From the NCBI RefSeq assembly GCF_029227915.1, contig NC_079883.1:11718001-11782000 (forward strand): a stretch of 64,000 nt of DNA, read 5' to 3'. A model generated the notes under the pieces. The model did no database searches. It worked only from the letters and a program-made list of their open reading frames with translations, and was not told the DNA's origin. Of this stretch, positions 54,706-64,000 are shown in pieces. The first letter of the stretch is position 1. Each line of letters opens with the position of its first letter. Made by a program: the position numbers and the translations under genes. The DNA comes from Hydractinia symbiolongicarpus. Its lineage: Eukaryota > Cnidaria > Hydrozoa > Anthoathecata > Hydractiniidae.

Positions 54706-55066
54706 GCATCTTACCAAACAAAAAACGGCTATTTTTATAGCCACACATCCATAAAAAATATTACGGCTAGCTTTTTATATCAAACTTTGTCCTGCTTTCT
54801 GTTTAAATTTTATGCTACATAAAAATTTTATGCTACATAAAGTTTGACAATGTTAAAAATATGAAGGGCAAGAAAAGTAAAAGCAAGAAAATAAGAAATT
54901 TAAAAACGAAAATACTTAAACTTAGGGAATCTAATCTTAAATTTACTCTTTTTTAACTGTTTAAGTGACTTAAACAAGTTTAACTTTGTACCAAGATAAT
55001 GTTTTTTTGTAAATGTGTGGCTATAAAAATAGCCGTTTGTTAATGTAATAGCCAGATACACACAAA

Positions 55067-55618
55067 TTATTTTTTTGCGGTCTTCTTTGCTGCCTTTTTG
55101 GGAGTCTTTTTGACCTTCTTTGCTGCAGGTTTTTTAGCAACAGGCTTCTTTGTGGGTTTCTTAGCTGCTGGTTTCTTAGCCGAGGCTTTCTTTGTGGCAG
55201 GCTTCTTTGCTGCTTTCTTTGGCGTGCTCTTCTTTGCTGGCTTCTTTTTTGGTGTACTTTTCTTTGCAGTAGGCTTCTTTGCCGTTGGCTTTTTTGCTGC
55301 GGCCTTTTTCTTAGGTTTTTCTTTTTTTACCTGACCTAGCTTGAATGATCCAGAAGCACCAGTGCCTTTAGTTTGAATCAAATCGCCTGATGTTACTCCT
55401 CGTTTAAGAGCCATTTTCAGATGATGATCTGAGTTTTCAGCAACTTTGTAATTTGCATGAATATATTTTGTAATAGCTTGGCGAGATGAACCACCGCGTT
55501 CCTTTAGGGTAGCGATAGCAGCCTTGATCATGTCCACATATTTAGGGTGATCAGCTGTCTTCTTTGCAGCAGGTTTCTTCTTGGGTGCGATTTTCTTTGG
55601 AGAAGCTGCTTCACTCAT
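55067..55618 (-). CDS. H1: Linker histone H1 (unit 10)
   Basis: Protein identical to unit 1. Stem-loop at 55019-55034. Confidence 0.96.
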   Translation of the reverse strand: MSEAASPKKIAPKKKPAAKKTADHPKYVDMIKAAIATLKERGGSSRQAITKYIHANYKVAENSDHHLKMALKRGVTSGDLIQTKGTGASGSFKLGQVKKEKPKKKAAAKKPTAKKPTAKKSTPKKKPAKKSTPKKAAKKPATKKASAKKPAAKKPTKKPVAKKPAAKKVKKTPKKAAKKTAKK

Positions 55619-56197
55619 TTTTAATGTTTTCTTACAACAATCCAACGATAAACGATGCTTGTTATCACAGTAGAAGTATACTAAACATTACCGTGTAAAT
55701 GAGATATAATTTAAGACGGTGCGAAGTATGCGGACGTAAAAGTACCACTCCCGGGAATTGATTTGGCGCGAAAACAGAAATGTGTGTTTCTGTACATCGT
55801 ATAATGTCCGTTTTGGGTGCCGCGACTATGCGAAAGCATGTTAATTTTTATTTGTAGTACGACGCAATAGTCTGCAAGAGAAGCTGCTGGAGTTTGAGGT
55901 CTTCAGCATTACATCTAGTCTGTTAATTTGGGCTTCTTCCGCGCTCGTGTTAGGATTTTCATAAAGCGTTCTTTGGTTTGCGTTGCGTATGTCGGCCTAC
56001 ATCATCGACACGGCCTGTTTCCGGCTATTAGGAGCAATTCATATATTGGGCACTGCGTTTCGACTTTTTTATTAGACCACAGTAAAAAAATTCACTCACA
56101 GAAGTCCCTTTCTTTCATGGCTACAAACACGAAGAATTCTGTCGTAAGTAAAACGAATGCGCAAGCCAAAATGACGATGGGGCGAAGTCATAAGCAT

Positions 56198-56270
56198 GGC
56201 CCTGTGGCCCAATGGATAAGGCATCTGACTACGAATCAGGGGATTCCAGGTTCGACTCCTGGCAGGGTCG
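56198..56270 (+). tRNA. tRNA-Arg: tRNA-Arg(ACG) (unit 10)
   Basis: Identical to unit 4, with both boxes intact. Confidence 0.9.
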
Positions 56271-56592
56271 CACTGTCGCATTTCGGCTGCATGGTCTACT
56301 GTGTAACGCGCGCGCACGTTCTGGCGTAATGCGTTGATAAACGGAATGTACGCAGACATATTGGAAAGTAATATCACGCACTTAGTATCGTCGCCTTTGT
56401 TAGCATTCATGTAAGTTACCATCCACTCGCTACAGTCGCTCTCCATCCTACGGCTAAATCAACAGCCGTGATTTTTACTATGTCGCCGTCCATCCGTACG
56501 CGGTGACAGTTGTAAGCTTTACAGTAACGTGACATGCTCCACAAGCAGTTACGGTGTGTGGACGATGCCTATCATGGCAACGCTTGTTCTTT

Positions 56593-56780
56593 ATCGCTTC
56601 TCGGCCTAATGGCTAAGATCAAGTGTAGTATCTGTTCTTATCAGTTTAATATCTGGTAGGCCATTCTCTGAATGGTCAGTATATTAATCTGATTTTTGGC
56701 CTTGGGTCATGGAGGTGGATTCATTCACGCCGTGACCACGGGTTGCCTTGGTGTTGCACTATTACCGATGGCGGCCCACA
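56593..56780 (+). ncRNA. U2: U2 snRNA (unit 10)
   Basis: Same sequence as unit 1. A c to t change (56883) lies in the U2-U1 spacer only. Confidence 0.95.
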
Positions 56781-56969
56781 TAAGCAATAAAAGAATAATA
56801 GCAGTCCTCTTTCCGACGGCACTCTGCATAGTCTACGGCGGGAACAAAACGCGTACACTGGGGGAGAATACAGCCTATGCCCTGCGACACGGCAGTTTAT
56901 AACACACTCAAGCCACAAGCATTAACAAACTTTGAAGGGTACCCTCATGCTACGGTGCAGTTCCAACTC

Positions 56970-57134
56970 ATACTTACCTGACGGGGAAGTAAAGACTGAT
57001 CAATGAGGGTTTTCTTCCAGAGTGAGGCTCTTGCATTGCACTACGCTTGGGCTGACCTCTGCGATTACTGCAAACGTCAGTAACTCGACCGTACAATTTC
57101 TGGTAGTGGGGGCCTGCGTCCGCGCTCGCCCCCT
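56970..57134 (+). ncRNA. U1: U1 snRNA (unit 10)
   Basis: Same sequence as unit 1. A t to c change at 57244 lies in the spacer downstream. Confidence 0.95.
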
Positions 57135-57461
57135 CCTTAAGTCAAAATGAATGAGCTTAGAAAAGTTGCGCGGCCAAATGTCGGTGGTGACTTAAACGCT
57201 AAGGTAAAACCTCGCTTGGCTGTTACGAAACGTGATTGCGATACAAGTCCTCGGAAGGCGGCGGAATTTTATTTTATTTGCCATTCCGTCAGGGTTATTG
57301 GATGATCGGCAATAGATCGAGTTTGTATGCATTTGAAAGCTCTTTTTTCTCGTACTATCACCTGAAAATGTCGTAGGAAAATGTCATAGGAAACACTTTC
57401 AACAACCGCCACGTTCCTTAATTGTTATAACAAGAAATATATCACAGCAAATGAAAATGAA

Positions 57462-57581
57462 AAGCCTACGACACCGGGAGTTCCCAGGCGGTCCCCCATC
57501 CAAGTACTATCCCGGCCCGACGATGCTTAACTTCCGTGATCAGACGAGAACGGGTGTGTTCATCGTGGTATGGCCGTAGAC
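57462..57581 (-). rRNA. 5S rRNA: 5S rRNA (unit 10)
   Basis: Same sequence as unit 1. Confidence 0.97.
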
Positions 57582-57778
57582 ATTAGTAGGTGCAAATACG
57601 TGCAATTTATTTTGACGTTGTGATCAAATTTTTTTATTTAATTTCTTTGAGTTACTTAGGACAAGGCGTATGCATGGATTATCTATTAGACTTTAAGGTT
57701 ATAGTTTTGTGAAAAAAACAATGTTTTTTTAAAGATGTGTGGCTATAAAAATAGCCGTTGTTTTCTGAGTGTAGCGGT

Positions 57779-58159
57779 TTACTTCTTCTGTCCTTTGTCG
57801 TTCTTCTTTGGGAGTAAGACAGCTTGAATGTTTGGCAAAACACCACCAGCTGCAATGGTTACACCGCTCAAAAGTTTGTTTAATTCTTCATCATTACGAA
57901 CAGCCAATTGTAAATGTCTTGGAATAATCCTAGCTTTTTTGTTGTCTCTTGCTGCGTTACCAGCCAACTCCAATATCTCAGCAGATAAATATTCCAAGAC
58001 GGCTGCTAAGTAAACTGGTGCTCCAGATCCAATTCGGTTAGCATAGTGCCCTCTACGAAGGAATCTATGCACTCTACCGACTGGAAATTGAAGTCCAGCT
58101 CTTGAGGATCTTGTCTTGGCTTTAGCCTTAGCTTTTCCACCTTTTCCACGTCCAGACAT
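57779..58159 (-). CDS. H2A: Histone H2A (unit 10)
   Basis: Protein as unit 1. Stem-loop at 57741-57756. Confidence 0.98.
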   Translation of the reverse strand: MSGRGKGGKAKAKAKTRSSRAGLQFPVGRVHRFLRRGHYANRIGSGAPVYLAAVLEYLSAEILELAGNAARDNKKARIIPRHLQLAVRNDEELNKLLSGVTIAAGGVLPNIQAVLLPKKNDKGQKK

Positions 58160-58443
58160 AACTGCGATTTGATTTGTAAGTTAATACAAAAACGTACGAA
58201 TATTTAACGTAAGTGTTAACGAAATAAACTTTACTCGTTTTTTCATCATAAAAATAGGATCGAAATCATGTTTTTTTAACCAATCATAATTAAGTATTAA
58301 ACAAAAGATTTTTTTTTTAACCAATTAAATTGCGTATCGGCGTTTTCGGATCGAATTCGATCCGATTTTTTTACTTATAAACAAAAAGTTTTGACTTGCA
58401 GTTTAATGCTTATTTACAAGTTAAGTAGCAAAAATTTTTAACC

Positions 58444-58848
58444 ATGTCTGACGCAGCAGCTAAAGGAGGAAAACAGGCACCTAAAGTAGCCAAGAAAGGT
58501 GAAAAAAGAGCCGGCAAAAAAGGAGGAAAGATTGGTGGAACTGGTGAAAAGAAACGCAAGAGAAAGAGAAAGGAAAGTTATGCTATTTACATCTACAATG
58601 TTTTGAAACAAGTTCACCCAGATGTCGGAGTTTCAAGCAAAGCTATGAGCATCATGAACTCATTTGTCAACGACATCTTTGAGCGCATTGCTTCCGAAGC
58701 TTCGCGTTTGGCTCTTCAAAACAAAAAGTCGACCATCTCTTCTCGTGAAATTCAAACCGCAGTACGTCTTCTCTTGCCTGGAGAACTTGCAAAACACGCA
58801 GTCAGTGAAGGAACAAAAGCCGTCACAAAATACACAAGCAGCAAGTAA
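58444..58848 (+). CDS. H2B: Histone H2B (unit 11)
   Basis: Intact consensus copy with stem-loop at 58872-58887. A 3-nt loss further downstream (near 58956) shortens the H2B-H4 spacer in this unit only. Confidence 0.98.
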   Translation: MSDAAAKGGKQAPKVAKKGEKRAGKKGGKIGGTGEKKRKRKRKESYAIYIYNVLKQVHPDVGVSSKAMSIMNSFVNDIFERIASEASRLALQNKKSTISSREIQTAVRLLLPGELAKHAVSEGTKAVTKYTSSK

Positions 58849-59305
58849 ACCAACGTCTACCAAACACAAACGGTCTTTTTTAAGACCACACATCTTTAAA
58901 AAAACATTTACTTGGCGTCACTACAAGTTAACCGAAGTTAATAAAACTTCTAAATGTGCTTAAGAACACTAGCCTACATTTAAAATACTTCCCCATGTGT
59001 GTGTGGATTAGCTTCACTTTTCATACGTATTATTAGCTGTACTTGCAGAAAAGACAAGTACATTGATCCATGTTATTGCTTACATTTAACTTAACCCAGC
59101 TTTTCACGGAAACACTCCCAGGCAAATTAACCCTACAAAGTATTTCTAAATTTTTTTTGTGTCATATATGACATAGTATCGTATAGCAATAAATGTAACT
59201 GTGACAAGACTTTACACATTGTGTAATTTGGAAGCGTGCACAAAGTAATGTTTTAAAAGATTTGTGGCTATAAAAATAGCCGTTTTTGTTGAGCAATGAC
59301 AACGC

Positions 59306-59662
<357 letters not shown>

Positions 59663-60140
59663 TTAACAGAATTCAGACAGCTTTAAAAAGAGGCCATAAA
59701 ATTACCTACTGCTCGTGGAAACACCCTAATTAACCAATAGAGTTGCGTCATTACAAAATGTTCCGAACATTTTGTACATTTTTTTAAGTAAAACTGTAGT
59801 TTTTTTAAAAATTCGTGGTCTTAATGTTTCAGTAAGGCAATAAATTTGGCATCGTTGGAATTCGCCAAACCTTCTGCTACTTACTAAAAAAAAAAAAAGT
59901 CAAAAGCTTTTGTGTATCAGAAGATACAGCCGTTTTCCCGTAGCCAAAAAACACAGATTTTATAAAAATGTTAAAGTAATGAGCGTAATGTCATTATGCA
60001 GCCAATCAGAAATTACTTTCTTAGCACCAATCAAATGGTTTGTTTTGAACCTTAGCTGTCAATCAATATGAGAAATAAAACTTTGGCGCGATAGTGCATT
60101 TTAGACCGTCTTGTGTATCCGTACTACATCGACTTCTTAA

Positions 60141-60554
<414 letters not shown>

Positions 60555-60915
60555 GCATCTTACCAAACAAAAAACGGCTATTTTTATAGCCACACATCCA
60601 TAAAAAATATTACGGCTAGCTTTTTATATCAAACTTTGTCCTGCTTTCTGTTTAAATTTTATGCTACATAAAAATTTTATGCTACATAAAGTTTGACAAT
60701 GTTAAAAATATGAAGGGCAAGAAAAGTAAAAGCAAGAAAATAAGAAATTTAAAAACGAAAATACTTAAACTTAGGGAATCTAATCTTAAATTTACTCTTT
60801 TTTAACTGTTTAAGTGACTTAAACAAGTTTAACTTTGTACCAAGATAATGTTTTTTTGTAAATGTGTGGCTATAAAAATAGCCGTTTGTTAATGTAATAG
60901 CCAGATACACACAAA

Positions 60916-61467
60916 TTATTTTTTTGCGGTCTTCTTTGCTGCCTTTTTGGGAGTCTTTTTGACCTTCTTTGCTGCAGGTTTTTTAGCAACAGGCTTCTTT
61001 GTGGGTTTCTTAGCTGCTGGTTTCTTAGCCGAGGCTTTCTTTGTGGCAGGCTTCTTTGCTGCTTTCTTTGGCGTGCTCTTCTTTGCTGGCTTCTTTTTTG
61101 GTGTACTTTTCTTTGCAGTAGGCTTCTTTGCCGTTGGCTTTTTTGCTGCGGCCTTTTTCTTAGGTTTTTCTTTTTTTACCTGACCTAGCTTGAATGATCC
61201 AGAAGCACCAGTGCCTTTAGTTTGAATCAAATCGCCTGATGTTACTCCTCGTTTAAGAGCCATTTTCAGATGATGATCTGAGTTTTCAGCAACTTTGTAA
61301 TTTGCATGAATATATTTTGTAATAGCTTGGCGAGATGAACCACCGCGTTCCTTTAGGGTAGCGATAGCAGCCTTGATCATGTCCACATATTTAGGGTGAT
61401 CAGCTGTCTTCTTTGCAGCAGGTTTCTTCTTGGGTGCGATTTTCTTTGGAGAAGCTGCTTCACTCAT
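60916..61467 (-). CDS. H1: Linker histone H1 (unit 11)
   Basis: Protein identical to unit 1. Stem-loop at 60868-60883. Confidence 0.96.
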   Translation of the reverse strand: MSEAASPKKIAPKKKPAAKKTADHPKYVDMIKAAIATLKERGGSSRQAITKYIHANYKVAENSDHHLKMALKRGVTSGDLIQTKGTGASGSFKLGQVKKEKPKKKAAAKKPTAKKPTAKKSTPKKKPAKKSTPKKAAKKPATKKASAKKPAAKKPTKKPVAKKPAAKKVKKTPKKAAKKTAKK

Positions 61468-62046
61468 TTTTAATGTTTTCTTACAACAATCCAACGATAA
61501 ACGATGCTTGTTATCACAGTAGAAGTATACTAAACATTACCGTGTAAATGAGATATAATTTAAGACGGTGCGAAGTATGCGGACGTAAAAGTACCACTCC
61601 CGGGAATTGATTTGGCGCGAAAACAGAAATGTGTGTTTCTGTACATCGTATAATGTCCGTTTTGGGTGCCGCGACTATGCGAAAGCATGTTAATTTTTAT
61701 TTGTAGTACGACGCAATAGTCTGCAAGAGAAGCTGCTGGAGTTTGAGGTCTTCAGCATTACATCTAGTCTGTTAATTTGGGCTTCTTCCGCGCTCGTGTT
61801 AGGATTTTCATAAAGCGTTCTTTGGTTTGCGTTGCGTATGTCGGCCTACATCATCGACACGGCCTGTTTCCGGCTATTAGGAGCAATTCATATATTGGGC
61901 ACTGCGTTTCGACTTTTTTATTAGACCACAGTAAAAAAATTCACTCACAGAAGTCCCTTTCTTTCATGGCTACAAACACGAAGAATTCTGTCGTAAGTAA
62001 AACGAATGCGCAAGCCAAAATGACGATGGGGCGAAGTCATAAGCAT

Positions 62047-62119
62047 GGCCCTGTGGCCCAATGGATAAGGCATCTGACTACGAATCAGGGGATTCCAGGT
62101 TCGACTCCTGGCAAGGTCG
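62047..62119 (+). tRNA. tRNA-Arg: tRNA-Arg(ACG), acceptor-stem mutant (unit 11)
   Basis: Both promoter boxes are intact, but g to a at 62114 turns CAGGGTC into CAAGGTC and produces a C-A mismatch in the acceptor stem. It is likely transcribed but destabilised. Confidence 0.85.
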
Positions 62120-62441
62120 CACTGTCGCATTTCGGCTGCATGGTCTACTGTGTAACGCGCGCGCACGTTCTGGCGTAATGCGTTGATAAACGGAATGTAC
62201 GCAGACATATTGGAAAGTAATATCACGCACTTAGTATCGTCGCCTTTGTTAGCATTCATGTAAGTTACCATCCACTCGCTACAGTCGCTCTCCATCCTAC
62301 GGCTAAATCAACAGCCGTGATTTTTACTATGTCGCCGTCCATCCGTACGCGGTGACAGTTGTAAGCTTTACAGTAACGTGACATGCTCCACAAGCAGTTA
62401 CGGTGTGTGGACGATGCCTATCATGGCAACGCTTGTTCTTT

Positions 62442-62629
62442 ATCGCTTCTCGGCCTAATGGCTAAGATCAAGTGTAGTATCTGTTCTTATCAGTTTAATA
62501 TCTGGTAGGCCATTCTCTGAATGGTCAGTATATTAATCTGATTTTTGGCCTTGGGTCATGGAGGTGGATTCATTCACGCCGTGACCACGGGTTGCCTTGG
62601 TGTTGCACTATTACCGATGGCGGCCCACA
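62442..62629 (+). ncRNA. U2: U2 snRNA (unit 11)
   Basis: Same sequence as unit 1. Confidence 0.95.
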
Positions 62630-62818
62630 TAAGCAATAAAAGAATAATAGCAGTCCTCTTTCCGACGGCACTCTGCATAGTCTACGGCGGGAACAAAACG
62701 CGTACACTGGGGGAGAATACAGCCTATGCCCCGCGACACGGCAGTTTATAACACACTCAAGCCACAAGCATTAACAAACTTTGAAGGGTACCCTCATGCT
62801 ACGGTGCAGTTCCAACTC

Positions 62819-62983
62819 ATACTTACCTGACGGGGAAGTAAAGACTGATCAATGAGGGTTTTCTTCCAGAGTGAGGCTCTTGCATTGCACTACGCTTGGG
62901 CTGACCTCTGCGATTACTGCAAACGTCAGTAACTCGACCGTACAATTTCTGGTAGTGGGGGCCTGCGTCCGCGCTCGCCCCCT
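62819..62983 (+). ncRNA. U1: U1 snRNA (unit 11)
   Basis: Same sequence as unit 1. Confidence 0.95.
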
Positions 62984-63310
62984 CCTTAAGTCAAAATGAA
63001 TGAGCTTAGAAAAGTTGCGCGGCCAAATGTCGGTGGTGACTTAAACGCTAAGGTAAAACCTCGCTTGGCTGTTACGAAACGTGATTGCGATATAAGTCCT
63101 CGGAAGGCGGCGGAATTTTATTTTATTTGCCATTCCGTCAGGGTTATTGGATGATCGGCAATAGATCGAGTTTGTATGCATTTGAAAGCTCTTTTTTCTC
63201 GTACTATCACCTGAAAATGTCGTAGGAAAATGTCATAGGAAACACTTTCAACAACCGCCACGTTCCTTAATTGTTATAACAAGAAATATATCACAGCAAA
63301 TGAAAATGAA

Positions 63311-63430
63311 AAGCCTACGACACCGGGAGTTCCCAGGCGGTCCCCCATCCAAGTACTATCCCGGCCCGACGATGCTTAACTTCCGTGATCAGACGAGAAC
63401 GGGTGTGTTCATCGTGGTATGGCCGTAGAC
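63311..63430 (-). rRNA. 5S rRNA: 5S rRNA (unit 11)
   Basis: Same sequence as unit 1. Confidence 0.97.
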
Positions 63431-63627
63431 ATTAGTAGGTGCAAATACGTGCAATTTATTTTGACGTTGTGATCAAATTTTTTTATTTAATTTCTTTGAG
63501 TTACTTAGGACAAGGCGTATGCATGGATTATCTATTAGACTTTAAGGTTATAGTTTTGTGAAAAAAACAATGTTTTTTTAAAGATGTGTGGCTATAAAAA
63601 TAGCCGTTGTTTTCTGAGTGTAGCGGT

Positions 63628-64000
63628 TTACTTCTTCTGTCCTTTGTCGTTCTTCTTTGGGAGTAAGACAGCTTGAATGTTTGGCAAAACACCACCAGCT
63701 GCAATGGTTACACCGCTCAAAAGTTTGTTTAATTCTTCATCATTACGAACAGCCAATTGTAAATGTCTTGGAATAATCCTAGCTTTTTTGTTGTCTCTTG
63801 CTGCGTTACCAGCCAACTCCAATATCTCAGCAGATAAATATTCCAAGACGGCTGCTAAGTAAACTGGTGCTCCAGATCCAATTCGGTTAGCATAGTGCCC
63901 TCTACGAAGGAATCTATGCACTCTACCGACTGGAAATTGAAGTCCAGCTCTTGAGGATCTTGTCTTGGCTTTAGCCTTAGCTTTTCCACCTTTTCCACGT
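63628..64000 (-). CDS. H2A: Histone H2A, 5' end cut by window edge (unit 11)
   Basis: Everything is present except the first 8 nt (ATG, the serine codon and two bases of the glycine codon), which lie beyond base 64000. The remaining residues match unit 1. Nothing suggests a defective gene. Confidence 0.97.
   Translation of the reverse strand, partial: RGKGGKAKAKAKTRSSRAGLQFPVGRVHRFLRRGHYANRIGSGAPVYLAAVLEYLSAEILELAGNAARDNKKARIIPRHLQLAVRNDEELNKLLSGVTIAAGGVLPNIQAVLLPKKNDKGQKK

Overview
The window is a eukaryotic (metazoan) tandem array. A unit of 5,852 bp repeats head to tail about eleven times, nearly identical from end to end. The first unit lacks the start of its H2B gene, and the last lacks the first 8 nt of its H2A gene. 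Units starting at H2B run 1-5808 (partial), 5809-11660, 11661-17512, 17513-23364, 23365-29183, 29184-35035, 35036-40887, 40888-46739, 46740-52591, 52592-58443 and 58444-64000 (partial). They are called units 1-11 below.

Each unit carries nine genes. In order they are H2B (+), H4 (-), H3 (+), H1 (-), tRNA-Arg(ACG) (+), U2 snRNA (+), U1 snRNA (+), 5S rRNA (-) and H2A (-). All five replication-dependent histones are therefore present, intronless, with a histone 3' stem-loop instead of an adjacent poly(A) signal. They are interleaved with two spliceosomal snRNAs, 5S rRNA and a tRNA. H4/H3 and H2A/H2B are divergent pairs with shared promoters. H2B/H4 and H3/H1 converge. H1 diverges from the tRNA-U2-U1 series, and 5S lies downstream of H2A on the same strand. 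Products of one unit serve nucleosome assembly (H2A, H2B, H3, H4), linker chromatin (H1), splicing (U1, U2) and translation (5S, tRNA), all needed in bulk by growing cells. Three transcription machineries are involved: Pol II for histone mRNAs, Pol II snRNA-type for U1/U2, and Pol III for 5S and tRNA.

The host is an animal, shown by H3.2-type residues, an H4 that appears to differ from the vertebrate protein only at V21I, stem-loop histone mRNAs and metazoan-type U1/U2. AT-rich spacers and an extended basic H2B tail suggest an invertebrate, possibly early-branching, but I cannot fix the phylum.

Most copies differ by only scattered point changes. The informative exceptions are an H4 gene broken by a 14-bp deletion (unit 5), an 18-bp spacer deletion in the same unit, tRNA copies with damaged conserved positions (units 1, 2, 3 and 11), a 5S copy with a changed A-block base (unit 9), and a few histone substitutions. 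Units 2 and 3 share two variants, which points to recent exchange between neighbours. No transposon, CRISPR array or prokaryotic feature is seen.
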